The translations under genes and the position numbers were made by a program. 64,000 nt of DNA from DASQFQ01 sp038238015. GTDB taxonomy: Bacteria > Actinomycetota > Thermoleophilia > Solirubrobacterales > Solirubrobacteraceae. A model generated the notes under the pieces. The model was given only the letters and a program-made list of their open reading frames with translations. It ran no database searches and was not told where the DNA came from. The DNA is taken from the NCBI GenBank assembly GCA_038238015.1, contig JBBRYA010000010.1, positions 1 to 64,000 of the forward strand, read 5' to 3'. This document shows, one piece after another, positions 33,792-40,584 of the stretch. Numbering within the stretch: the stretch's first letter is position 1; every line of letters begins with the position of its first letter.

Positions 33792-34586
33792 GTGACCTTC
33801 ACACTCCAGCCACGCGGTCCGTTCATGCTCGCCGAGGCGGTGCGCGTGGCGTTCACCGATGACGGCGGCGCGGCGGGCGCTCTGGCGGCGCGCATGGCGG
33901 GGGAGGAGGTGGTCGTCGAGTGGGTCTCCGAGCTTCCGGTTGACGCGGTCGAGCGCCACGCGGCCCGGATCCTCTCGCTCGACGTCGATGCCCGCGGGGT
34001 GGGGGAGGTGACCGACCGGGTGGCCCGCGAGCTGCTCGCTTCGGGGCGGCGGCCGGTCTGCTTCGGCACGCCCTTCGAGGCGGCCGTGTGGGCGGTGCTG
34101 ACCCAGCGCAGCTCGATGGCGCAGGCCGCGAAGGTCAAGGACGCGCTGGCGGCCGCCCACGGAACCGAGCTGGAGATCGAGGGCGAGCTGCTGCGGCCGT
34201 TTCCCGGCCCGGACGTGTTCTTGTCGCTCGAGTCGTTTCCCGGGGTCTGGGAGTCCAAGCTCGAGCGCATCCGCGGGCTGGCAGCCGCGGCCGCTGAGGG
34301 TGACCTCGACCCCGAGCGGCTCCGCTCGCTTTCACTCGAGGCCGCGATGGCGCACCTGCAAGAACTGTCCGGGATCGGCCCGTTCGCGGCCACGCTCGTG
34401 CTCGCCCGCGGAGCCGGCCACCCCGACACGCCCCCACCGACCCTGCGCCGCTTCCGCCAGGCGGTGAGTGCGGCCTACGGCCGCGAGGAGGAGGTCTCAG
34501 ACGCCGAGATCGCGGAGCTCAGCGAGGGCTGGCGGCCGTTCCGGTCGTGGGTGACCTACCTGATGCGGAGCGCCCGCGGGTCCTGA
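33792..34586 (+). CDS. AlkA-like DNA-3-methyladenine glycosylase (HhH-GPD)
   Basis: A base-excision repair glycosylase of about 264 residues. The HhH-GPD domain contains the helix-hairpin-helix LSGIGPFAATLVLARGAG followed by HPD, where the aspartate fits the catalytic position; the N-terminal about 90 residues form the AlkA-type beta domain. It has no iron-sulfur cysteine cluster, consistent with AlkA and not Nth/MutY. GTG 33792 follows a TATCTT box (33779-33784) by 7 nt, suggesting leaderless transcription; TTG 33783 is an alternative start. Confidence 0.85.
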   Translation: MTFTLQPRGPFMLAEAVRVAFTDDGGAAGALAARMAGEEVVVEWVSELPVDAVERHAARILSLDVDARGVGEVTDRVARELLASGRRPVCFGTPFEAAVWAVLTQRSSMAQAAKVKDALAAAHGTELEIEGELLRPFPGPDVFLSLESFPGVWESKLERIRGLAAAAAEGDLDPERLRSLSLEAAMAHLQELSGIGPFAATLVLARGAGHPDTPPPTLRRFRQAVSAAYGREEEVSDAEIAELSEGWRPFRSWVTYLMRSARGS

Positions 34587-34609
34587 GGGCCGCTACGATC
34601 CCCCAGCCA

Positions 34610-34693
34610 GCGGCTGTGGTGAAATTGGTATACACGCGGCGTTCAGGTCGCCGTGGGGGCAACCCCGTGGAGGTTCGAGTCCTCTCAGCCGCA
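34610..34693 (+). tRNA. tRNA-Leu (anticodon CAG)
   Basis: An 84-nt class II tRNA. The acceptor arms GCGGCTG and CAGCCGC pair fully, the anticodon stem is 37-41/49-53 of 346xx with loop TTCAGGT (anticodon CAG at 34644-34646), a long variable arm follows (TGGGGGCAACCCCGT), and the T-arm reads GGTTCGAGTCC. CCA is not encoded. It reads CUG, the dominant leucine codon in this DNA. Confidence 0.95.
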
Positions 34694-34724
34694 CTACCCG
34701 TTGCTACTCTGGCGAGCGGTCCGC

Positions 34725-34797
34725 GCCGCTATCGTCTAGGGGACTAGGACGCCGCCCTCTCACGGCGGAAACCGGGGTTCGAATCCCCGTAGCGGTA
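34725..34797 (+). tRNA. tRNA-Glu (anticodon CTC)
   Basis: A 73-nt tRNA with acceptor arms GCCGCTA and TAGCGGT (one G-U pair), anticodon stem CCGCC/GGCGG enclosing CTCTCAC (anticodon CTC at 34759-34761), and T-arm GGGGTTCGAATCCCC. CCA is not encoded. It lies 31 nt after tRNA-Leu. The foreign-looking region 34.8-40.2 kb begins directly after its 3' end, making it the probable integration target. Confidence 0.95.
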
Positions 34798-34926
34798 CCT
34801 ACGGAAGCCCTGCAAATCGCGGGGTTTTCGCGTTTCTAGGGCCGGCGAATGAGAGCGCGACTGAGAGCCTTCTCCGGACTCCGACAAGATCGCTGCGGAC
34901 AGCTGAACGCAGTAGCGTCCGACTAG

Positions 34927-35259
34927 ATGGGCAGCGCTGGCGAGCCGACTCGGAACCAACGGCTACGCGACGTGAGGCTCGAGCGCGCCCAGGAGGCGGT
35001 GTTCAAGAAGGCTGGCCGCACGCACGAGCACCCAGCCCGCGCCGAGCTCCTCGAGCGCTACCGGCAGATCGACATCGGCTACGCCGCCGCCCGCCGCGAC
35101 AGTGCCCCCGCCGCCGAGATAGCCCGTCACCGACGCGAGCGTGACGCGGCTCTACTCGCCGCGAAGGAGTCCGGCATCCTCATGCGCGACCTCGAGCGCG
35201 CAGTCGGGATCTCCGCCGACACGCTGCGCAACATCCTGCGGCGCGCGCGGGTCGCCTAG
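34927..35259 (+). CDS. Small helical protein with C-terminal helix-turn-helix-like segment
   Basis: A 110-residue, highly charged protein. The first about 85 residues are predicted helical, possibly coiled coil (LERAQEAVFKKAGRT, RERDAALLAAKESG); the last about 25 (MRDLERAVGISADTLRNILRRA) have the pattern of a helix-turn-helix. A TAGCGT box lies 8 nt before the ATG. It is the first gene after tRNA-Glu and could be a regulator of the integrated element. No family recognised. Confidence 0.6.
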   Translation: MGSAGEPTRNQRLRDVRLERAQEAVFKKAGRTHEHPARAELLERYRQIDIGYAAARRDSAPAAEIARHRRERDAALLAAKESGILMRDLERAVGISADTLRNILRRARVA

Positions 35260-35342
35260 CCCACGCGCGCCTGCGTAACCGATGTCGTAGCGGTGTCGTT
35301 GAGCGGCCGCTGCGCCCGCTCCGCTGAGGAGCCCTAGGGTGG

Positions 35343-35360
35343 CCGCCGCCGAGGCGGCGG
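35343..35360. terminator. GC-rich hairpin
   Basis: CCGCCGC and GCGGCGG form a 7-bp stem with a 4-nt loop about 80 nt after the small HTH gene. It could be a terminator; no T-run. The gap 35260-35504 otherwise contains only a pair of near-identical 20-nt direct repeats. Confidence 0.35.
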
Positions 35361-35382
35361 AGGGCCTTCGGTGGCGTTCGAG

Positions 35383-35450
35383 GGCTTGGTCGGGTCTCGC
35401 GGCTACGGGCGATCCAGGCCATGTGTCTGCGGCTTGGTCGGGTCACGCGG
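35383..35450. repeat. Pair of 20-bp direct repeats
   Basis: GGCTTGGTCGGGTCTCGCGG (35383-35402) recurs at 35431-35450 with one mismatch (T to A), 48 nt apart start to start. The repeat lies in a gap with no convincing gene and could be an iteron-like or regulatory pair in the element. Confidence 0.5.
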
Positions 35451-35504
35451 TGGAGGCCCCGGCGGCGGGCTTGGCGGCCGCGGCTTCTCATCAGGCATGC
35501 GCTA

Positions 35505-35948
35505 TCACCTCCTCTCGGCCAGCTTGATCGTCCAGAACACGACGTCGGCACCGAGAGCGGCCACCGCTCCCTGAAAGAGGCGATAGAGGCAGTCGATCCT
35601 GCGCTGGTTTGCATCCCAGTTGCTCTCGAGCTTCTCAGCGAGGAAACGCTGCATCGCGGCGACGTCACCGCAGACTGGGTCATCAGCCCAGTCCTCGAGC
35701 AGCGTCTTCGCCCCGATCGCCCATCGCCAGTTCTTCCGCGGCCAGAGGATCGCCATCGACAGGCCCAGCGCGCAGCCGAACGCGATCAGGGCCAACACCG
35801 TCAGCAGGTCGCCCTTCGCACCTCCGCTGAGGGCCTGGGCGCCGAGGAAGGAAGTCACGATCGCCGCGCCCGGAGACTCGACCTCAGGTTGAGAGGTGCG
35901 GTTTTCTAGCCTGTGTGGGACTATCCGGCCAGCCGTGTCAAGGCGCAT
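35505..35948 (-). CDS. Small membrane protein with two hydrophobic segments
   Basis: A protein of up to 147 residues, not assigned to a family. One membrane segment is LLTVLALIAFGCALGLSMAIL; a hydrophilic stretch follows (WPRKNWRWAIGAKTLLEDWADD... EKLESNWDANQRRID), and a second segment (FQGAVAALGADVVFWTI) ends near the C-terminus. The spacing of Trp, a D-rich turn, N-x-x-x-x-x-I and a final helix resembles small 2TM proteins associated with bacterial mobile and defence loci, but this is an impression only. It is the only minus-strand gene in the element, divergent from the 35991 operon. The true start could be downstream of 35948. Confidence 0.6.
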   Translation of the reverse strand: MRLDTAGRIVPHRLENRTSQPEVESPGAAIVTSFLGAQALSGGAKGDLLTVLALIAFGCALGLSMAILWPRKNWRWAIGAKTLLEDWADDPVCGDVAAMQRFLAEKLESNWDANQRRIDCLYRLFQGAVAALGADVVFWTIKLAERR

Positions 35949-35990
35949 GGCGATTCGGTCGACAATTCGGGTATCGCGGAACCCCGTCCC

Positions 35991-36281
35991 ATGGCCCCTC
36001 TCATCCTCACTCCTCCTGAGCCCGTGCGGAATACCGTGATCGAGCTCAATGAGACGGTCGCACCGAAACCCACTCCCGAGTCGGCGCCCGGCGTCGTGAA
36101 GGCATCGGGGTCGGGCTTCTACGCGGTTGCGGTCGAGGTGTGCACAGGCGACGACGGGCTCGAGGAGATCGAGAGCACCTTCCCCGGCGGGGTCGACTAC
36201 GCGAAGTGGGAGAAGGGCGTCACCGCCGCTCCCCGCGAGGCCTTCGCAGACCGCCTGGATCTCCTCGACTTCGACGAGTAG
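35991..36281 (+). CDS. Hypothetical protein, first gene of a four-gene unit
   Basis: A 96-residue acidic protein of unknown function, beginning MAPLILTPPEPVRNTVIELNE and ending in an Asp-rich tail (DRLDLLDFDE). The frame extends upstream to 35913, but ATG 35991 gives the more natural N-terminus. The stop is followed immediately by the GTG of the next gene, so expression is coupled. Confidence 0.55.
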   Translation: MAPLILTPPEPVRNTVIELNETVAPKPTPESAPGVVKASGSGFYAVAVEVCTGDDGLEEIESTFPGGVDYAKWEKGVTAAPREAFADRLDLLDFDE

Positions 36282-36794
36282 GTGGCAGAGCGTCCGTTCG
36301 GGCGCTGCCCGCCCGGCGTCCCAATCGACCAGGGCTACATCTTCGCCAACGTCCCGTTTCCAGTCTGGGACGAGGCTGGCGCTGGCTGGAAGGCGGTGCC
36401 GAGCAACGGTCTCGTCACGTCACACGAATGCGCTTGCGAGGACTATCAGCGCGCCATCAACGCGGGCTTCGGGGACAAGGCCAACAAGATCGACTTGCAG
36501 GTCGCTCCGATTCAGTCTGCCTCCCGGTACTCCGAAGAGGCGATCGCGCTCATCCTGGCCGGCGAGCACCTCGAGCGCTTCTTCGTTCATGGCGGCAAGA
36601 GCCTCCCAGACTCGGTCGTGCGGATCGACGAGGAGACTGCGATTCCGGCCTATGTGCTCGCAGGCCTCAAGCCGATCACGGTCTTGGCTCCATGGCAATG
36701 GCGACAGCTCGTGATCCACTTGACCGTGTCCCAGTGGCACCAGAAGCCCGAGAAGATCCTGCACCCCGATCTCCTGAAGGGAACCAAGCAGTGA
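36282..36794 (+). CDS. Hypothetical protein
   Basis: A 170-residue soluble protein with mixed alpha/beta character and no recognised domain. It contains the pair CAC within SHECACEDYQRAINAGFGDK and several Trp residues near the C-terminus (VLAPWQWRQLVIHLTVSQWHQK). The GTG start directly abuts the preceding stop and the end overlaps the next gene (GTGA). GC content is visibly lower than in flanking chromosomal genes, consistent with recent acquisition. Confidence 0.6.
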   Translation: MAERPFGRCPPGVPIDQGYIFANVPFPVWDEAGAGWKAVPSNGLVTSHECACEDYQRAINAGFGDKANKIDLQVAPIQSASRYSEEAIALILAGEHLERFFVHGGKSLPDSVVRIDEETAIPAYVLAGLKPITVLAPWQWRQLVIHLTVSQWHQKPEKILHPDLLKGTKQ

Positions 36795-37216
36795 GAGCGA
36801 GCCTCTTCCTCATCGCGGAAGCCGCCGCCGCGGTAGGGCAACGCCTCTATATTCACGGTGGGGGGATAACCCGCGTCGACGCGCCGATGTTGCCGTGGGC
36901 TGAGCAGTTGGCGTTTGCCATCCGCCTACAAGTGACCCCCGATGAGGTTGGCATCCACCAGGTTCGTATTCGCACAGTGGACCCTGATGGCGAGGTCGTC
37001 GGTGAGGCGCTCGAGCTTCCGTTCATTGTGCAGGAGCCCGACCAGCTTGCAGACGGCGAGCCCATGATGGTTCACGCAGGGCTCACGATCGCGCCGATCA
37101 CCGTATTTCGGCCGGGCCCGCACGTGTGCGAGCTCATCGTGGATGGAGAGGTGTTGGCCAGCGAGACCCTCGCCGTCACCGGGCCCCGCGGGGGGCCACC
37201 TGTGGAGTCAGCATGA
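36791..37216 (+). CDS. DUF6941-like protein
   Basis: A 141-residue beta-rich protein beginning RASLFLIAEAAAAVGQRLYIHGGG, followed by LAFAIRLQVTPDEVGIHQVRIRTVDPDGEVVGE and ending in GPHVCELIVDGEVLASETLAV. This pattern (a short helix, a glycine-rich turn, then a beta sandwich with an immunoglobulin-like last strand) fits my memory of the DUF6941 family, which has no known function. Its GTG overlaps the preceding stop and its own end overlaps the next ATG, so four genes are coupled. Confidence 0.65.
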   Translation: MRASLFLIAEAAAAVGQRLYIHGGGITRVDAPMLPWAEQLAFAIRLQVTPDEVGIHQVRIRTVDPDGEVVGEALELPFIVQEPDQLADGEPMMVHAGLTIAPITVFRPGPHVCELIVDGEVLASETLAVTGPRGGPPVESA

Positions 37217-37521
37217 CCGTACCCGCGGTGCAATCTGAGTGGCCGAGGCCCGCATCCCGTCCACGTGAGCTGCGACTCTCCGCGGCCGTGTCACCCGCCC
37301 GCGTACTCGGAGAGCACCTCGCAGCAGCCCGCCGCAACGGCGCCACCTTCGACGACGCCTGGCCGGCAGCCATCACCCATGCGATCGCGCATTCCGCGCG
37401 AAGCGACGACACCACCGACTGGAAAGCCGTACTCGAGGCGACCCGCTCCGCATGGTCCTCGGCATGGGACCGTGCGCCGGCGACCCCGCAGCTTTCGTGC
37501 TCTGGCGATCGTCGCCGGTGA
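37213..37521 (+). CDS. Hypothetical protein, last gene of the four-gene unit
   Basis: A 102-residue protein with a helical core (SPARVLGEHLAAARRNGATFDDAWPAAITHAIAHS, then WKAVLEATRSAWSSAWDRA). No family recognised; tryptophan-rich helices suggest a small helical bundle. ATG 37213 overlaps the stop of the DUF6941-like gene (ATGA). Confidence 0.55.
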   Translation: MTVPAVQSEWPRPASRPRELRLSAAVSPARVLGEHLAAARRNGATFDDAWPAAITHAIAHSARSDDTTDWKAVLEATRSAWSSAWDRAPATPQLSCSGDRRR

Positions 37522-37531
37522 CCCCGACCGT

Positions 37532-37678
37532 GTGGCCCTGAGTGACGACGAGAACGCCGACTCCCTCTGCGACTACTGCGAGAAACCGATCCCGACGAAC
37601 CGACGGCGAGGCGCGCTCTACTGCTCCGGCCGATGCCGACGGGACGCACACGAGGCACGGGCGTCCGCCGCGGCGTAG
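37532..37678 (+). CDS. Very small zinc-finger protein
   Basis: A 48-residue protein with C-x2-C-x13-C-x3-C: CDYCEKPIPTNRRRGALYCSGRC, followed by a basic helix (RRDAHEARA). Stand-alone zinc ribbons of this kind are common in actinobacterial mobile elements and phages, where they probably bind nucleic acid. GTG 37532 is the best start. Confidence 0.65.
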   Translation: MALSDDENADSLCDYCEKPIPTNRRRGALYCSGRCRRDAHEARASAAA

Positions 37679-37761
37679 CCGGTCAAAGGCGTCTAGGGTG
37701 CTTGCTACGGTTCCGGGTACGTCGTCGAGACGTGGTCCTGGCGGATCAAGAACATGCCGGT

Positions 37762-37787
37762 CGGTGGCCACCACACGGTGGCCACCG
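37762..37787. repeat. 26-bp palindrome (self-similar arms)
   Basis: CGGTGGCCACC (37762-37772) and GGTGGCCACCG (37777-37787) are perfect inverted repeats around ACAC. Each arm contains the palindrome GGTGGCCACC, so the arms are also direct repeats. It lies in the 201-nt gap before the 37880 gene and could be an operator, replication or recombination site of the element. Confidence 0.6.
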
Positions 37788-37879
37788 GTCGTTCAGGAGG
37801 TGACGCTCGTCGTTCTATCTACGCGGGGGAGTATCTTCCCGCAGAGCATGCAGTCCGCCACCAACCACCGACCTCGCCG

Positions 37880-38299
37880 ATGCCCCGCGCTCGTGACGTA
37901 ACGCTCGCCAGGCGCCTCAGATGCGCCGCCGCCAACGGCGTGATCGACAACTTCGAGGATGCCCACGCCGGGCTCCCGACCAGCTCGCTGACGCCCGAGA
38001 GACTGAGCGAGCTCGCACCAGGCGCTGCCTCGCTTGAGCAAGCCCGAGCTGAAGTCGCCCGGGACCGAGCCGACATCCACCGGGCAACCCGACTGACCAG
38101 CACCCGAGAGTCGCCGGCGCCGACCCTCGCGCCGCTACGAGGAGCCCGCCGACGCGGCGCCGGCCGACCTCGAGCTCAAGCCTCCCGCAGCGCCGCCCGG
38201 TCGGGCGACAGCGGCTCAGACCCCGACGAACCCGCGCCAGCACTAAGGCTGGCGCCCACCCGCGGCGTCTACAAGTACGCCGCCAGGGGAGCGGCATGA
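37880..38299 (+). CDS. Hypothetical protein of the element
   Basis: A protein of about 139 residues from ATG 37880. The first half is helical (TPERLSELAPGAASLEQARAEVARDRADIHRAT); the second half is Arg/Ser/Pro-rich and probably disordered. The stop overlaps the ATG of the repeat-containing gene (ATGA), which supports translation in this frame. Function unknown; the start is uncertain. Confidence 0.45.
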   Translation: MPRARDVTLARRLRCAAANGVIDNFEDAHAGLPTSSLTPERLSELAPGAASLEQARAEVARDRADIHRATRLTSTRESPAPTLAPLRGARRRGAGRPRAQASRSAARSGDSGSDPDEPAPALRLAPTRGVYKYAARGAA

Positions 38300-38490
38300 G
38301 CCCGGACCGCGCGATCCAGCGCATCCGCGAGCTCGCCATGATCGGCCGCGGCACGACGAGGCAACAAACGCTCTCCGCGATCCAGCGCATCCGCGAGCTC
38401 GCCATGATCGGCCGCGGCACGACGAGGCAACAAACGCTCTCCGCGATCCAGCGCATCCGCGAGCTCGCGGAGATAGGCCGACGGCTTTGA
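38296..38490 (+). CDS. Small protein made of 22-residue tandem repeats
   Basis: A 64-residue protein composed of two perfect copies and one partial copy of AIQRIRELAMIGRGTTRQQT-LS, ending AIQRIRELAEIGRRL. Each unit is an amphipathic helix plus a turn. It overlaps the upstream stop (ATGA) and the TTG of the next gene (TTGA), so it sits within a coupled series. No family recognised; the DNA-level identity of the repeats shows recent expansion. Confidence 0.55.
   Translation: MSPDRAIQRIRELAMIGRGTTRQQTLSAIQRIRELAMIGRGTTRQQTLSAIQRIRELAEIGRRL
38311..38468 (+). repeat. 66-bp perfect tandem repeat, 2.4 copies
   Basis: Units start at 38311, 38377 and 38443, each beginning GCGATCCAGC. The first two are identical over 66 bp and the third matches for 26 bp. 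The unit is a multiple of three, so the reading frame is kept. Copy number is likely variable between strains. Confidence 0.93.
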
Positions 38491-39416
38491 GCGGGACTGC
38501 GATGAGCCGCCAGCCCAGCAACGCGCCCGCGGGCCGCGAGGACGCCGTCGGTGGTGCCGCTGCGACACCGATAGAGCCCGGCGTCCTCACCATCGACCAG
38601 GCGCTCGCCGCTCTGGCACGCAACGGCCACGCACCCCGCGCCTCAGACGGACGCGGCCACTGCCCCCTGTGCACCAGCGAGTGGACACTCGCCATCTCCC
38701 AGAACGGCAACGGCGCGCACCTCACCTGCGACAGCGGCTGCGACAGCGAACACATCCGCGGAGCCCTCCTCGCCGAGCGCAACCGGGCGCGCCTCGCCGA
38801 CACCCCCTCGAGCAAGCTCGACCAGCTACGCGCCCAGCTCAAGCTCCCCGGCCTCAGCCGCGTCATCAAACGCGGCAAGGACGGCGACGCCTACGACCTC
38901 GAGCTCGACGACGGCCGCCGCATCGAACTCGGGAGCGCTAGCGACCTCCTCAGACACCACCACATGAAAGCCGCGATCCTCGGCAAAGCCGACGTCCTCA
39001 TCAAGCCCAGGAAACCGGCCGAACACGAAGCCGTCGTCGAACTCCTCGTGCAGACAGCCGAGCTCGACGACCAGGTGATGACCACCGACGAGGAAACCCG
39101 CGCATGGCTCGGCGCCTACGTCTCCGAAACGCACGTCGCAACCCTCGACCTCAACGACAGCGGCGCCCTCTACGAGTACCTCGGCAACCTGAGCTGCCTC
39201 GGACCGTTCATCGCCGACGGACGACTGCACGTCCGCCTCAGGAACATCGCCACCTGGCTCAACCGCACCGGCGGCGGACGCGTCACCGTCCCCGAGCTCT
39301 CCATGCGCCTCGCCCGCCTGAAGTTCGAGACCACACAGCCCAGCGCGCGCAACGGGGACCAAACGCGCAAAGCGCGCTACTGGAGATCCCCGGCCGGCTT
39401 CGAGGTCGAACGATGA
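38487..39416 (+). CDS. Zinc-binding, replication/primase-associated-type protein
   Basis: A 309-residue protein. Near residues 58-85 the pattern HCPLC...CDSGC looks like a zinc finger of the kind found at the N-terminus of plasmid and phage primases and DNA-binding proteins. The middle part has a conserved-looking DLELDDGRRIELGSASDLL and the C-terminal about 90 residues have WLNRTGGGRVTVPELSMRLARLKFE, like the winged-helix end of replication proteins. No Toprim or Walker motif is visible, so it is not a complete primase-helicase. TTG 38487 overlaps the upstream stop; ATG 38502 is an alternative. Confidence 0.6.
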   Translation: MSGTAMSRQPSNAPAGREDAVGGAAATPIEPGVLTIDQALAALARNGHAPRASDGRGHCPLCTSEWTLAISQNGNGAHLTCDSGCDSEHIRGALLAERNRARLADTPSSKLDQLRAQLKLPGLSRVIKRGKDGDAYDLELDDGRRIELGSASDLLRHHHMKAAILGKADVLIKPRKPAEHEAVVELLVQTAELDDQVMTTDEETRAWLGAYVSETHVATLDLNDSGALYEYLGNLSCLGPFIADGRLHVRLRNIATWLNRTGGGRVTVPELSMRLARLKFETTQPSARNGDQTRKARYWRSPAGFEVER

Positions 39417-39826
39417 GCCAGCGATCCACGGAACCTGTCCCCACCTCTCGCGCGCGCGAAGCCGTTCGACATCGCGCCCGGGAACAATGGGAACACGGGG
39501 ACACCCATACACAGAGCGGCCTGCGGGTCCATGCGTCGTGGGGACCAGGCGGGAACAGATGGGGACGCCCTTCCGGAAGCCACCCAGCGGCTGCCAAAGC
39601 CCCCGCCGCCGGACCAACCTGCGACAACCAGACAGCCACTGGCGCACCCTTCCGGCCACCTCACGCCGAACTCGACCGTCGACGCAGCACCGTGCCGGGG
39701 ACATCCGGCAACAGCCCGCGGGTCGGTAACAGGCCCAATACCGGGCCCTCCTGTGAGACGGGCGCAGACCCAGCACGCCGCATCACCCCCGAGACCTACG
39801 GTCGCCCGATGGAGCAGCAGTCGTGA
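39413..39826 (+). CDS. Hypothetical low-complexity protein
   Basis: A 137-residue protein rich in Gly, Pro, Arg, Thr and His with no predictable globular domain. It is included because ATG 39413 overlaps the upstream stop and its own stop overlaps the GTG of the excisionase-like gene, the same coupling seen throughout the element. It could also be a degraded coding region. Confidence 0.4.
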   Translation: MSQRSTEPVPTSRAREAVRHRAREQWEHGDTHTQSGLRVHASWGPGGNRWGRPSGSHPAAAKAPAAGPTCDNQTATGAPFRPPHAELDRRRSTVPGTSGNSPRVGNRPNTGPSCETGADPARRITPETYGRPMEQQS

Positions 39827-40119
39827 CGAGCGAGGCGCCCGCTTCCGCTTCTGGCCTCACTCGGACCGGCGAACTGTCGAATGCCGAAAGCTTCGCCGAG
39901 CGTGTGGCCGGCCTCGTCGCGGAGCGTCTGTCTCCGCCCGCCGCGCTCCGGCGCGGCGAGGCTGCGCGCTTCCTGAGTGTGAGTGACGAGACGTTCGATC
40001 GGTATGTGCGACCGCATCTCAGGGTTGTGCGCCTCGGCGGTGTGCGGGTCTACCCCAGGGCGGATCTCGACGCCTTCCTCGAGGAGCGTGCGTCGTCGCC
40101 GTTGGAGGACGTGGCGTGA
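39823..40119 (+). CDS. Excisionase-like helix-turn-helix DNA-binding protein
   Basis: A 98-residue protein. After a variable N-terminus it has LRRGEAARFLSVSDETFDRYVRPHLRVVRLGGVRVYPRADLDAFL, the MerR-like HTH_17 fold used by excisionases and AlpA-type regulators of integrative elements. In intact elements such a gene usually precedes the tyrosine integrase; here the sequence downstream becomes a GNAT fragment within about 60 nt, so the integrase has been lost. Confidence 0.8.
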   Translation: MTSEAPASASGLTRTGELSNAESFAERVAGLVAERLSPPAALRRGEAARFLSVSDETFDRYVRPHLRVVRLGGVRVYPRADLDAFLEERASSPLEDVA

Positions 40120-40178
40120 TCGGTAGGCGTGACACAACGGACACGTCGGACACTCAACGCGCGCGCACGGACCGGGTG

Positions 40179-40577
40179 AGCCTGGCCCGCAGCGGTGAAC
40201 AGGCGCATTTCCGCAAAGCCGCGCTCGCGCGCCGTCTCCACCGCAGCGGCGTGGAGAGCCGTCGCCAAGCCGCTGCCCCAGAAATCCGGGTGCACGAACA
40301 GGTTGCGAAGGTGCGCGAGCGCCGGGTCACGCACCGGATGCACGGCGCGCGCCGCCGGCAGCACGGTGATCTGACCCGCGAGCCGGCCGTCCGCCTCGGC
40401 CACGACGCACCACACCTGCTCGTCGCCGAGGAGCGGCCGGAGCCCCTCGATCTCGCCGGCGAGCGAGGGCGGCGTCCAGCCATCCGGGGCGAAGGACCGG
40501 TAGCCCTCGAAACCGTCGATCACGGCCTTCGCAAGGCGTTCCGTGTCGGCAGCCGTAGCCGGGCGGAAGTCGTACAC
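40179..40577 (-). pseudogene. GNAT acetyltransferase truncated at the element junction
   Basis: Starting at GTG 40577, residues 1-133 form a good GNAT N-terminus and core: YDFRPATAADTERLAKAV, VWCVVAEADGRLAGQI, then LRNLFVHPDFWGSGLATALH, the acetyl-CoA pyrophosphate-binding region. After FTAAGQA the expected R-A-R-x-F-Y-x-x-x-G-F strand and helix are missing and the frame runs into unrelated residues to a stop at 40050. The switch is at about 40179, which marks the right end of the integrated element. Probably non-functional. Confidence 0.78.
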
Positions 40578-40584
40578 GACTCGG

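Larger units (their letters stand above)
34798..40178. mobile_element. Degenerate integrated element next to tRNA-Glu
   Basis: This 5.4-kb stretch differs from its surroundings: small unrecognised genes, strong ATGA/GTGA coupling, lower GC in places, tandem repeats, a long palindrome, a zinc-finger replication-type protein and an excisionase-like HTH gene at the far end. It starts at the 3' end of tRNA-Glu, a common attachment site. It ends inside a GNAT gene that has lost its C-terminus. No integrase or relaxase is present and I found no second copy of the tRNA 3' end, so the right end was probably lost by deletion. Boundaries are approximate. Confidence 0.65.

Noticed and set aside
35371..35574. 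Glycine-rich 67-residue frame
   Set aside because: It is a by-product of the two 20-bp direct repeats, lacks a start signal and overlaps the minus-strand membrane-protein gene.
37800..37901. Short gene starting at GTG next to AGGAGG
   Set aside because: The ribosome site is too close to the GTG, the product is only 33 residues and nothing supports it.
38311..38468. CRISPR array
   Set aside because: Repeats are contiguous 66-bp units with no spacers and lie inside a reading frame; no cas genes.
34780..40200. Direct repeat of the tRNA-Glu 3' end marking the right attachment site
   Set aside because: I scanned the region by eye and saw no second copy of the T-arm or acceptor sequence.
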